A stretch of DNA of 40,093 bases from Brevundimonas sp. (GTDB taxonomy: Bacteria > Pseudomonadota > Alphaproteobacteria > Caulobacterales > Caulobacteraceae): assembly GCF_003248455.1 (NCBI RefSeq), contig NZ_QFNM01000029.1:1-40093 (forward strand). Reading direction: 5' to 3'. The notes under the pieces are model-generated. The model was not told the DNA's origin. It saw only the letters and a list, made by a program, of their open reading frames with translations, and did not search any database. The translations under genes and the position numbers were made by a program. Shown piece by piece: positions 26,119-34,185 of the stretch (position 1 is the stretch's first letter; each line of letters begins with the position of its first letter).

Positions 26119-27297
26119 ATGCGCGCCGCCCTCCTGCCCGCCCTCGTCCTGATCGCCTCGCCCGCCGCGGCGCAGGACCGCGTCGAATATCTGGGTCCGC
26201 CCGTGATCATTCCGGCGGCGAGAGACACGGATCGCCCGGAGGCGATGGTGGTCAATACGCCGTCCGCCGAGGCGCGCTGCGACGGCGTGGCGGTTCAGCC
26301 GATCCAGGCCGAGCAATTCGCGCCCACGGCCTTCTCGCCGTCTCCGAGAATGGGCCGGATCGGCGACGGTCTGATGGATTTCGACATCGACGCGGACGGT
26401 CGCCCCCTGAACATCCGCCCCGTCCAGCCGTCCACCGCGCCCGTGGGCGCCGCCGATAGCGCCGCGCTTCAGGCCGTGCTGGCCGGCTGGCGCTTTCCCG
26501 CCGGGAAACGCGACGGATGCCGCCTGACCCTGAGCTGGCGCACCCAAGCCCTCGCTGAAGCCGAGACCGCGGACCTGATGAAACTGTTCGCCATGGGCCA
26601 GACGGCCCGCCCGATCCGCGAAGCTGTGGCCTTGCGCCTGGGCGGCGAAGGCGCGGACTGCGGCGATCGCTGGGGCGGACGGCTGCCGAAGTTCGTCTCC
26701 TATCCCGACTTCATGACGGGACGCCGCCCCGCGCCGGGCTCGCGCGCCTGGACCGTGGTGCGCTGGAACATAGACGCCGAGGGCAAGACCACCGAGGTCG
26801 AGACCCTGGGCTCTTCGGGCGACGCCGATCTCGACGCCGAGACGCGGCGCGCCATATCCGACAGCGCCGCCCGCCCGGGGCCTGCGCGCAAGGGCTGCGT
26901 CGCCAACTATTATCGCTGGGGCCAGCCCCTGGCCGCGCCGCCGATCACGCCCGCCCATCAACGCGAAGACCCGCTGCAGAACTGCCCGGCCGAGATCGGC
27001 GAGCGGTTCAAGGCGCGGCGCGAGCCGATCTATCCCGCCGCCTTCAGCCAGCGCAGCATCGAGGGCTGGGCCTTGATCCGCTTCGACATCGCGCCCTGGG
27101 GCGCCTTGGGCAATGTCGAGGTGGTCGAGTCGCAACCCGCCGCCGCATTCGGCGACGATGCGCGCCGGATTGTCCAGAACAGCACCGCGACCCCCGCCTT
27201 CAACGCCGGCGTCCGTTGCGTCGTGCCGGTGCGCTACCTTATGCCCGAAAGCCTGCCCGGCGGAGACGCCTCGACGGGAACCGCGAGCGCGGACTGA
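26119..27297 (+). CDS. Secreted protein with TonB-like C-terminal modules
   Basis: 392 residues. Signal peptide MRAALLPALVLIASPAAA with a cut before QDRV. The last ~95 residues (EPIYPAAFSQRSIEGWALIR then FDIAPWGALGNVEVVESQPA and ATPAFNAG) match the TonB C-terminal fold. Two earlier stretches, GDGLMDFDIDADGRPLNIRP and WTVVRWNIDAEGKTTEVETL, look like further copies of the same module. It lacks the TonB membrane anchor and proline linker, so it probably does not transduce energy in the classical way. Paired cysteines suggest disulfides. Role unknown. Confidence 0.75.
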   Translation: MRAALLPALVLIASPAAAQDRVEYLGPPVIIPAARDTDRPEAMVVNTPSAEARCDGVAVQPIQAEQFAPTAFSPSPRMGRIGDGLMDFDIDADGRPLNIRPVQPSTAPVGAADSAALQAVLAGWRFPAGKRDGCRLTLSWRTQALAEAETADLMKLFAMGQTARPIREAVALRLGGEGADCGDRWGGRLPKFVSYPDFMTGRRPAPGSRAWTVVRWNIDAEGKTTEVETLGSSGDADLDAETRRAISDSAARPGPARKGCVANYYRWGQPLAAPPITPAHQREDPLQNCPAEIGERFKARREPIYPAAFSQRSIEGWALIRFDIAPWGALGNVEVVESQPAAAFGDDARRIVQNSTATPAFNAGVRCVVPVRYLMPESLPGGDASTGTASAD

Positions 27298-27341
27298 CGC
27301 CCCGCCTTTCCAACGCCCCTATCGCCTCGTAAATCAGGGGC

Positions 27342-28382
27342 ATGAGCTTATCGGGGAATCGGTTCCTGACCCGTCGCCGCGCCCTGGTCGCGGGGGCCGC
27401 GGCCATCGGGGCCGGGGCGGTGGGTCTGCGCGCCTGCGGCCGGTCCGAGGCGCCGGTGGACGACCAGGGGCGGGTCCGGCTGCGCTTCGCCCTGGACTGG
27501 CGCGCCCAGGCCGATCACGGCGGCTTCTACCAGGCCCTGGCGAGCGGGGCCTATGAGAAGCGGGGCCTGAACGTCCAGATCGTCCAGGGCGGCCCCGCGG
27601 CGAACGTGCCGCAGCTGCTGGCCGCCGGCGCGGTCGAGCTGGGCATGGGCTCCAACAGTTTCACCCCGATGAACCTGGTCGCGTCGGGCGCGCCGGTGAA
27701 GGCGGTCGCCGCCTTCTTCCAGAAGGACCCCCAGATCCTGATGGCCCATCCCGATCCGGCGCTGCGCGCCATCGCCGACCTGGCCGATCGGCCGTTCCTG
27801 GTGGCCCAGGCGGGGATCGAGACCTTCTGGGTCTGGCTGAAGGCGACCTATGGCTTCACCGACGCCCAACTGCGTCCCTACGCCTACGACCCGGCCCCCT
27901 TCATCGCCAATGCGCGCGCGGTGCAGCAGGGCTTTTTGACCAGCGATCCCTATGCGATCGAGCAGGCGGCGGACTTCGACCCCAAGGTCTTCCTGCTGGC
28001 CGACGAGGGCTATCCGTCCTACGGCGCCGTCGTCCTGGCGCCCAACGCCTTCGCGCGCGACAACGCCGCGGCCCTGCGCAGCTTCATCGCCGCCTCGGCC
28101 GAAGGCTGGCGCGACTACATCCGGGGCGACGCCTCGGCCGGCGACGCCCTGATCCGGCGGGACAATCCCGACATGACGCAGGCCCAGCTGGACCAGGCGC
28201 GCGAGCGGCTGCGCGACGGGGGCGTGGTCGACGGCGGCGACGCAGCCCTCTACGGCCTGGGCGCCCTGACGGCCGAGCGGTGGCAGGCCTTCTTCGAGGC
28301 GACGTCCAAGGCGGGGGTCTATGACGCCGGGCTGAACTGGCGCGACGCCTTCACCGACAACTACCTGCCCGGCCGGGGCTGA
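27342..28382 (+). CDS. NMT1/THI5-like ABC substrate-binding lipoprotein
   Basis: 346 residues. The N-terminus has a Tat-like LTRRRALVAGAA and a lipobox-like GLRAC, so it is likely an exported lipoprotein. The fold is SsuA/ThiY (NMT1): LRFALDWRAQADHGGFYQAL, YEKRGLNVQIVQGG, then ELGMGSNSFTPMN and FLTSDPYAIEQA. Such proteins bind thiamine precursors, riboflavin or sulfonates for an ABC importer. No permease or ATPase gene is adjacent, so it is an orphan. The ligand is undetermined. Confidence 0.87.
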   Translation: MSLSGNRFLTRRRALVAGAAAIGAGAVGLRACGRSEAPVDDQGRVRLRFALDWRAQADHGGFYQALASGAYEKRGLNVQIVQGGPAANVPQLLAAGAVELGMGSNSFTPMNLVASGAPVKAVAAFFQKDPQILMAHPDPALRAIADLADRPFLVAQAGIETFWVWLKATYGFTDAQLRPYAYDPAPFIANARAVQQGFLTSDPYAIEQAADFDPKVFLLADEGYPSYGAVVLAPNAFARDNAAALRSFIAASAEGWRDYIRGDASAGDALIRRDNPDMTQAQLDQARERLRDGGVVDGGDAALYGLGALTAERWQAFFEATSKAGVYDAGLNWRDAFTDNYLPGRG

Positions 28383-28413
28383 CGCACGCGGGCGGCGCCC
28401 CCCCGACGCGGCG

Positions 28414-28428
28414 TTAGCGCGGGATTAA
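28414..28428 (+). promoter_or_regulatory. Candidate CtrA box (TTAG-N7-TTAA)
   Basis: TTAGCGCGGGATTAA has the spacing of the Caulobacter CtrA site (TTAA-N7-TTAA) with one mismatch. It lies 52 bp before the probable start of the secreted protein and DUF2336 pair. Short motif, so chance occurrence is possible. Confidence 0.35.
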
Positions 28429-28479
28429 GCGGTGACGCCTATCCTGACGGTTGAACAAGCCTCAGCCGGAGAGCCGCCT

Positions 28480-29379
28480 TTGCGCCGCGCCCTCGTTCCC
28501 GCCGCCGTCCTGACCGCCGCAAGCGCGCTTGCCGGCGCGGCCGCCGCCCAGTCGGCGCCCGTCAACGGGGCGGGGCTGCGCTATCTGTCCTGGCCGGGCA
28601 AGCCGCCGGCGGGGGCGCGCCCGTCGCCCGCGCCGGCCCCGGCCGAAACCGCCCCCGTGGTCACGCCCGCCAGCCGCACCCTGCCCCTGGCCCGGCTGTC
28701 CCCGCCGCCCGCCGCCTCGGTCGAGACGCCGCGCCGGGGCCTGACGCCCGCCACGGCCTGGACCGCCCCCACGCCCCAGGCCTATCCGACGGTACAGGCC
28801 TATCCGACGGCCGCGCCCGTCCAGACCTACTCCCAGCCTCCGGTCCAGGCCCCAGTTCAGGCCCCAACTAAGGCCCCCATCCCCCAGCCGGCCCCAGAAC
28901 AGGTCGCGCCCCGACCCGCGCCCGTCCAGACGGTCGACGTCCAACCGAGCGCGGCCGAACCGGCTCAGGTCCAGGTCCAGAACCAGACCCAGACCCGGGC
29001 CGAGACCCCGCCCCCCGCCGCCGACCCCATGGCCCCGCGCCGCGACGCCCCCATCTTTCGGCTGATGCGGCCCCAGGCCGGGGTCGCGGCGGACGGCGCG
29101 GCGAACGGGGCGGCGCCTGCGGCCGCGCCGCAGCAGGCGGCCCAGCTGGCGCCCGGCGAACAGACCGCCCGCTACTATTCGGTCCACCGCCAGGCCGGCC
29201 GCCACCCCGACGCCATCTCCGCGCCCCAGCCGACCTATCTGGACGCCCTGCCGGTGCAGATGACCCAGACGCCCCAGTCGAACGACCTGGCCCAGCCCGA
29301 CGGCCCGCCCGCCCTGATCCGCAACGCCAACGGTTCCCTGCGCGCCGCGCCCCAGACCCAGGCCGACGACCTGCCATGA
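28480..29379 (+). CDS. Proline/glutamine-rich secreted protein of unknown function
   Basis: 299 residues from TTG 28480, preceded by GGAGAG. A GTG at 28432 is possible but would bury the signal peptide, which reads as a basic start then LVPAAVLTAASALAGAAAA with a cut before QSAP. The mature part is very rich in Pro, Ala, Gln and Val with loose repeats (AYPTVQAYPTAAPVQTYSQP, PVQAPVQAPTKAP). It has little hydrophobic core, so it is probably extended or disordered in the periplasm. The stop overlaps the DUF2336 start (ATGA). No family recognised. Confidence 0.65.
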   Translation: MRRALVPAAVLTAASALAGAAAAQSAPVNGAGLRYLSWPGKPPAGARPSPAPAPAETAPVVTPASRTLPLARLSPPPAASVETPRRGLTPATAWTAPTPQAYPTVQAYPTAAPVQTYSQPPVQAPVQAPTKAPIPQPAPEQVAPRPAPVQTVDVQPSAAEPAQVQVQNQTQTRAETPPPAADPMAPRRDAPIFRLMRPQAGVAADGAANGAAPAAAPQQAAQLAPGEQTARYYSVHRQAGRHPDAISAPQPTYLDALPVQMTQTPQSNDLAQPDGPPALIRNANGSLRAAPQTQADDLP

Positions 29380-30491
29380 ACGACCGATCCGTCGTCGAGA
29401 CCGCCGTCGTCTCCGGTTCCCGCCTGCCTCAGCTGATCGCCCTGGCCGGCGAGGAATCCAGCGACAAGCGCCGCCTGCTGCTGCGCGAGCTGACCAACCA
29501 TTTCTTCGGCGCGCCCGAGCACAGCCCCAGCGAGACCGCCCTTTACGGCGCGGTCCTGGCCAAGCTGTCCGACGAGATGGAAGAGGCCGTCCGCGCCGAA
29601 CTGGCCGCCCGGTTCGCCACGGCCCCCAATGCGCCCCACAGCCTGATCCGCCGTCTGGCCGACGACGCGCTGGAGGTGGCCGAGCCGGTGCTGCGCGGCT
29701 CCACCGTCCTGACCGACGACGATCTGATCCAGGTCGTGCGACAGCGCGGCCAAGGCCATCTGCGCGCCGTCTCCGGCCGCGCCGTGGTGCCCGAGGCGGT
29801 GTCCGACATCATCGTCGAACGCGGCGACGACGACACCTTGGGCGCCCTTCTGCGCAACGACGGCGCCCGGCTGTCGCGCGCGGCGTCCGAGACGGCCGTC
29901 GAACGGGCCAAGGTCAATCCGGCGCTGCACGCCGCCGCCGTCGAGCGCCAGAACCTGCCGGTCGACCTGCTGAACGAGATGTATTTCGTCGTCGAAGCCC
30001 GGCTGCGCCACCAGATCCTGGAACAGAACGCGCGCCTCGATCCCGATCTGCTGGAGGCCGCCCTGGCCGCCGGCCGCACCCGGGTCGCCACCGACGACGG
30101 CGCCCTGCCGGCCGACTACGCCGAGAACCTGGCCTATGTGAACGAGCTGCACGCGGCCGGCCAGCTGACGCCCCAGGTGCTGATCCGCTTCCTGCGCTCG
30201 AACGGCCGCACGCCCTTCCTGATCGCCCTGTCCAAACTGGCCGACATCGACTTCCACACCGCGCGCGGCATCGTGGAGCGCAAGGACCTGGACGCCCTGT
30301 CGGTGGTCTGCAAGGCCGCCGACATGGACCGCGCCGTCTATCTGACCTACGCCGTCGCCGTCCTGGGGTCCGAGGACAATCCGATGGGCAAGGCCGCCGC
30401 CTATGGTCGGATGTACGGCGAACTGACCCGCGACGCGGCCATGCGGACCCTGCGCTTCTGGCGGATGCGCCGGACCGCCCAGGCGGCGTAA
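29376..30491 (+). CDS. DUF2336 protein (first of two)
   Basis: 371 residues, all helical, with repeated short helical pairs as in HEAT-like DUF2336 proteins of alphaproteobacteria: ALYGAVLAKLSDEMEEAVRA, HSLIRRLADDALEVAEPVL, RGQGHLRAVSGRAVVPEAVS, then RLRHQILEQNARLDPDLLEA and a C-terminal KAADMDRAVYLTYAVAVLG. No catalytic residues are apparent. It is coupled to the upstream secreted protein. Another DUF2336 gene lies beyond mucR on the opposite strand. Confidence 0.85.
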   Translation: MNDRSVVETAVVSGSRLPQLIALAGEESSDKRRLLLRELTNHFFGAPEHSPSETALYGAVLAKLSDEMEEAVRAELAARFATAPNAPHSLIRRLADDALEVAEPVLRGSTVLTDDDLIQVVRQRGQGHLRAVSGRAVVPEAVSDIIVERGDDDTLGALLRNDGARLSRAASETAVERAKVNPALHAAAVERQNLPVDLLNEMYFVVEARLRHQILEQNARLDPDLLEAALAAGRTRVATDDGALPADYAENLAYVNELHAAGQLTPQVLIRFLRSNGRTPFLIALSKLADIDFHTARGIVERKDLDALSVVCKAADMDRAVYLTYAVAVLGSEDNPMGKAAAYGRMYGELTRDAAMRTLRFWRMRRTAQAA

Positions 30492-30507
30492 AGCAGACGC
30501 CCCAAAG

Positions 30508-30538
30508 CAAAACGCCCGCCTCCTTGCGGAAGCGGACG
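30508..30538 (-). terminator. Rho-independent terminator of mucR
   Basis: Read on the minus strand, CGTCCGCTTCC, loop GCAA, GGAGGCGGGCG then TTTTG. The stem has one G-T-type mismatch pair. It also lies at the end of the convergent DUF2336 gene but has no T-run on the plus side. Confidence 0.75.
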
Positions 30539-30561
30539 TCGCTATACCGAAGAGCGTCGGC

Positions 30562-30990
30562 TTATTTCTTGACGCGCGGCGTGCGAGCCGGCTTGCGGCC
30601 GCCCTGGCCCAGGCCCATCGACTTGGCCAGTTCGGAACGGGCCTTGGCGTAGTTGGGGGCGACCATCGGATAGTCTTTGGGCAGACCCCATTTGGCGCGG
30701 TATTCTTCGGGGCTCATGTCGTATTTGGTGCGCAGGTGACGCTTCAACGACTTGAACTTGCGGCCGTCTTCCAGACAGATCAGGAAGTCGGGCGCGATCG
30801 ACTTGCGGATCGGCACCGCCGGTTCCTTGGGTTCCGGTTCGGCCTCGACCGGGCCGCTGGAAACACCCGACAGGGCGGCGTGGATACTGGCGATAAGCGA
30901 CGGCAGGGTCTCGGCCGAGACTGTATTGTTGCCCACATAGGCGGACACGATGTCTGCGGTCATCTCGAGCAGTTCGGGCTTATCTTCCAT
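30562..30990 (-). CDS. mucR: Ros/MucR-family transcriptional regulator
   Basis: 142 residues. The N-terminus has the oligomerisation segment MTADIVSAYVGNNTVSAETL. The DNA-binding part is FLICLEDGRKFKSLKRHLRT, then KYDMSPEEYRAKWGLPKDYP and MVAPNYAKARSELAKSMGLG, near-identical to the MucR/Ros consensus. The first finger Cys (C72) is kept, while the second position is Asp (D75) with H85, as in many alphaproteobacterial MucR proteins. It ends in a basic RRKPARTPRVKK-type tail. In Caulobacter MucR works with SciP and CtrA in cell-cycle and surface genes. Own promoter and terminator. Confidence 0.93.
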   Translation of the reverse strand: MEDKPELLEMTADIVSAYVGNNTVSAETLPSLIASIHAALSGVSSGPVEAEPEPKEPAVPIRKSIAPDFLICLEDGRKFKSLKRHLRTKYDMSPEEYRAKWGLPKDYPMVAPNYAKARSELAKSMGLGQGGRKPARTPRVKK

Positions 30991-31141
30991 TCGCGTCGTC
31001 GCTTTCCTGATTTATTGCGTTCGACCGATTCCCCGGCCGGAACATCCCCGATCGGCTAATAGAGTTATTCGACCGCGAAAGCAAATCGGCCGGTCATGAC
31101 CGCTCTATGCACGTCGTTGCGCATATCTGTAGTGGTGAAAC

Positions 31142-32362
31142 TCACCGCCCGAAGTCTTCGGCCAACACCATCATCGCCGCGCGTTCGGGCGCCGAATATT
31201 CGTCGACCGCCTCGTCCTCGCCGTCGCGTATGGCGCGAAGCAGAGCGGGCGTCAGGGCCGAGGATAGAGACCAGTTCCAGTAACGCAGCACCGTCTGCGC
31301 CCGGTCCACGGCCAGCATTTCATAGGTGATCTGCACCCGTTCCCAGTCGGGATGGACATGACCGTCGACCGTGGTCTCGGGCCGGCGCATCGAGCGCCAC
31401 AGATTGGCCAGGTCGGCGCGCGACATCCCCGTGGCCTTGCACAGTATGGCCAGCGGCTCGCCCCCCGGATCGCCCAGCAGCTTGGCCCCCGTCAGCGGCT
31501 TGATCCCCGACAGGAAGGCGATCTCCGAGGCCGTCTCGCGCGTCAGCCCGTCGCGCCCGGCGACCATGACGGCCTGTTCCAGACTGTCGAACGGGCTCTT
31601 GGCGACGGCGCCGCGGTTGCGCTGTCGCCGCTCGATGAACTGCAGGGCCTTGCGCGCCACGGGATCGGACCAGCCCTCGCCCGCCGCCATGCCGAACACG
31701 TCCTCCGACGCCTCCTGCATCACTTCGCGCGACACGGCGAACCGTTGCAGTATGGTGCGCCGGTCCTCCGGCCCGCACCACCAGAACATCACATAGGCCC
31801 CCGACGGCCTCAGTTCGGGGCGTTTCAGCAGAAGCCCGCACAGGCCCGGCGACCGTCGGCTCAGGCCCACCACCGCCTCGATCCCCGCCTGCGACAGCCG
31901 GGCCGAGGCGTTGCGCAGCACCGCCTCCATCACCGCCATCTCGCCGAAGGCGAACAGGGTCTCGGTCACGATCTCCGACAGGCCGCGCCGCTGGGCGATC
32001 AGCAGCCGATGCTCCGGCCCCGCGTCGCGCGCGCAGCCGACGATGTCGGCGTCGCTCAGTGAGGCGCATTGTTCGATCAGCGGGCCCGCGATCTCCACCT
32101 CGTCGCGCAGTAGGATGCGGGCCACGCTGTTGGGCAGTTCGGCCAGGGGCGCCAGTCGGGCGGCGACGCGGCGCCGCTCCTCGCGCGAGGCCAGGCGCAG
32201 CATCTCGACCAGCAGATCGCCCGTCACGGCGCGCTCGAAGGCGTTGATCCGGCTGGCGGGCAGCGACACGACATCGGCCAGCCGCTTCAGCAGCGCGCGG
32301 CGCGCCTTCAGCGGCGTTTGCGACGCCGGTTCGTCGGCGATCATGGCAGGTCGTTCGCCCAT
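31142..32362 (-). CDS. DUF2336 protein (second of two)
   Basis: 406 residues, helical repeats with EMLRLASREERRRVAARLAP, LPNSVARILLRDEVEIAGPL, IVGCARDAGPEHRLLIAQRR and PLTGAKLLGDPGGEPLAILC, then KATGMSRADLANLWRSMRRP. The last segment matches the KAADMDRAVYL region of the protein at 29376, supporting common ancestry. ATG 32362 is used. A second ATG lies six codons later. A TTAACC half-site at about 32386 is in its upstream region. No known activity. Confidence 0.8.
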   Translation of the reverse strand: MGERPAMIADEPASQTPLKARRALLKRLADVVSLPASRINAFERAVTGDLLVEMLRLASREERRRVAARLAPLAELPNSVARILLRDEVEIAGPLIEQCASLSDADIVGCARDAGPEHRLLIAQRRGLSEIVTETLFAFGEMAVMEAVLRNASARLSQAGIEAVVGLSRRSPGLCGLLLKRPELRPSGAYVMFWWCGPEDRRTILQRFAVSREVMQEASEDVFGMAAGEGWSDPVARKALQFIERRQRNRGAVAKSPFDSLEQAVMVAGRDGLTRETASEIAFLSGIKPLTGAKLLGDPGGEPLAILCKATGMSRADLANLWRSMRRPETTVDGHVHPDWERVQITYEMLAVDRAQTVLRYWNWSLSSALTPALLRAIRDGEDEAVDEYSAPERAAMMVLAEDFGR

Positions 32363-32434
32363 GGGCCCAATCTAGACGCGAGCGGTTAACCGGGCGTGAG
32401 GGCCAGAGCCTGATCCAAGCGAGCGCATGATTCA

Positions 32435-32473
32435 CGTTTTAGACGGACCCGCGCAGCGGCTCCGTCTAAAACG
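32435..32473 (-). terminator. Terminator hairpin after cysK
   Basis: CGTTTTAGACGGA (32435-32447) and TCCGTCTAAAACG (32461-32473) form a perfect 13-bp stem with a 13-nt loop, just beyond the cysK stop. The A/T-rich base of the stem provides a T-run in both directions, so it may also stop plus-strand reading. Confidence 0.75.
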
Positions 32474-32481
32474 ACCATGCT

Positions 32482-33474
32482 CTAAAGCCCCTCGAACAGG
32501 GCGGTCGACAGATAGCGTTCGGCGAAGGAGGGGATGATGGCCACGATGGTCTTGCCCGCATTCTCCTGGCGCGCCGCGATGCGGAAGGCCGCCGTCAGGG
32601 CCGCGCCCGAGCTGATGCCGACGGGGATGCCTTCGACGCGGGCGGCCCTGCGCGCCATGTCGAAACTGTCGTCGTTGGAGACCTGCTCGACCCCGTCCAC
32701 CACCGACGGATCGTAGATGGCGGGCACGAAGCCCGCGCCGATTCCCTGGATCTTGTGCGGGCCGGGGGCGCCGCCGGACAGGACCGGAGACGCTTCCGGC
32801 TCGACCGCGATCATCTGGATGGAGGGCTTCCTGGCCTTCAGCGCCTGGCCGACGCCCGAGATGGTGCCGCCGGTGCCGACGCCGGCCACGACGATGTCGA
32901 CCGCCCCCTCGGTGTCGTTCCAGATCTCCTCGGCCGTGGTGGCGCGGTGGATGGCGGGATTGGCCAGGTTCTCGAACTGCGAGGGGCTGACGGCGCCCGG
33001 GGTGCTGTCCAGCAGTTCCTGGGCGCGGGCGATGGCGCCCTTCATCCCCTTCTCGGCCGGGGTCAGCTCCAGCTGGGCGCCCAGCAGGGCCAGCATCTTT
33101 CGCCGTTCGATCGACATGCTCTCGGGCATGCACAGGATCAGCTTCAGCCCCTTGGCGGCGGCGACGAAGGCCAGGGCGATGCCGGTGTTGCCGCTGGTCG
33201 GCTCGATCAGCACCGTATCCTTGTCGATCCGGCCGGCCTCTTCCAGCGCCTCGACCATGGCCACGCCGATCCGATCCTTGACCGAGGCGATGGGATTGAA
33301 GAACTCCAGCTTGGCCAGCACCGCGGCCCCCGGCGCCGTCTGGGCGGCGTATTCCGCCGACAGGCGCGGCAGGCGCACGATCGGGGTGTCGCCTATGGTG
33401 TCGACGATCGAGTCATAGACCTTGCCCCGACCCTTCTTCAGGTGGCGGGAGGCGTCGTAGCTGAAGTCGGACAT
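32482..33474 (-). CDS. cysK: Cysteine synthase A (O-acetylserine sulfhydrylase)
   Basis: 330 residues, the family length. PLP-binding lysine is K66 in NPIASVKDRIG. The phosphate or substrate loop is TSGNTGIALAFVAAAKG and the PLP phosphate loop GVGTGGTISGVGQ. It joins sulfide to O-acetylserine to give cysteine in the cytoplasm. It ends IIPSFAERYLSTALFEGL as usual for CysK. The start ATG 33474 agrees with the typical N-terminus (YDSIVDTIGDTPIVRL). A strong terminator follows. It is monocistronic. Confidence 0.95.
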   Translation of the reverse strand: MSDFSYDASRHLKKGRGKVYDSIVDTIGDTPIVRLPRLSAEYAAQTAPGAAVLAKLEFFNPIASVKDRIGVAMVEALEEAGRIDKDTVLIEPTSGNTGIALAFVAAAKGLKLILCMPESMSIERRKMLALLGAQLELTPAEKGMKGAIARAQELLDSTPGAVSPSQFENLANPAIHRATTAEEIWNDTEGAVDIVVAGVGTGGTISGVGQALKARKPSIQMIAVEPEASPVLSGGAPGPHKIQGIGAGFVPAIYDPSVVDGVEQVSNDDSFDMARRAARVEGIPVGISSGAALTAAFRIAARQENAGKTIVAIIPSFAERYLSTALFEGL

Positions 33475-33568
33475 GGGGCGGTCTCCAGTGGATCTTGCAG
33501 TTGCGCTAACAGATAGGCCGAGGCTTCGATCCGCAAGGGGCCGTGCGCGAGGATTTCTGACAACGCCG

Positions 33569-33609
33569 CCTATTCCCGCTCATCCCCCCCGAAAGCGGGG
33601 CGGGAATAG
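33569..33609. repeat. Palindromic repeat between cysK and the lrp-type gene
   Basis: CCTATTCCCG (33569-33578) pairs with CGGGAATAGG (33600-33609) around an inner CCCCGAAAGCGGGG hairpin. The inner part (CTCATCCCC...GAAAGCGGGG) belongs to the same family as 35096-35226. No T-run, so probably a dispersed repeat that may also help end lrp transcription. Confidence 0.65.
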
Positions 33610-33618
33610 GGTGAGGAT

Positions 33619-34101
33619 TCACCGCTCGAGCACGGCGCGGGCGGGGTCGAATCCCACCACCTCGCGGATCACGATCATGCTCTTGAAGCCGCGCACCCCC
33701 TTTTCGGGGACCAGTTCGCGGATGCCGAAGGCCTCGTAGTCCTGCATGGAGCGTACGGCGACGGTCAGCAGATAGTCGGTCTCGCCGGTCACGTCCCAGC
33801 AGCCCTGCACCTCGGGACTGGCCTTCATGGCGCGCTGGAAGGCCTCCATGACCTTGCGGTCCTGGGTGTTCATCTCGACCTGGACATGCAGGACGATGCG
33901 CGGTTCGACGCGGGCGGGATCGATCACGGCGACGTCGGCGGCGATCACCCCCTCGGACCTCAGGCGACGCAGTCGACGCAGCACGGCGGATTCCGACAGG
34001 CCCACCGCCTCGGCCGTGACCCGCGCCGGTTCCAGGTTGTTGCGCCGCACCCGCGCCAGCAGCCGATGGTCGAAATCATCCAGGGTGACGAAATTCGTCA
34101 T
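33619..34101 (-). CDS. Lrp/AsnC-family transcriptional regulator
   Basis: 160 residues from ATG 34101 (MTNFVTLDDF). ATG 34116 would add five residues. The N-terminal helix-turn-helix is LDDFDHRLLARVRRNNLEPA and AVGLSESAVLRRLRRLRSEG. The C-terminal RAM domain has ETDYLLTVAVRSMQDYEAFG. It is divergent from the exporter at 34186 with only 84 bp between starts, so it probably controls that gene in response to an amino acid. This is the typical layout for Lrp-type regulators of amino acid exporters. Intact. Confidence 0.92.
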   Translation of the reverse strand: MTNFVTLDDFDHRLLARVRRNNLEPARVTAEAVGLSESAVLRRLRRLRSEGVIAADVAVIDPARVEPRIVLHVQVEMNTQDRKVMEAFQRAMKASPEVQGCWDVTGETDYLLTVAVRSMQDYEAFGIRELVPEKGVRGFKSMIVIREVVGFDPARAVLER

Positions 34102-34185
34102 ACAGCGGCCTTTCATGACGATTTCCGTCGCATTCAAGCGGAAAAACGCCGGGAAACGCAAGCGGTATTGGGTTAGCCATCGGCC
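34102..34185. promoter_or_regulatory. Shared promoter between Lrp-type regulator and RhtA-like exporter
   Basis: 84 bp containing two divergent promoters by necessity. It is less GC-rich than the genes, with stretches such as ATGACGATTTCCGTCGCATT and GGAAAAACGCC. An Lrp-type site is expected but no clear palindrome was found. Confidence 0.45.
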
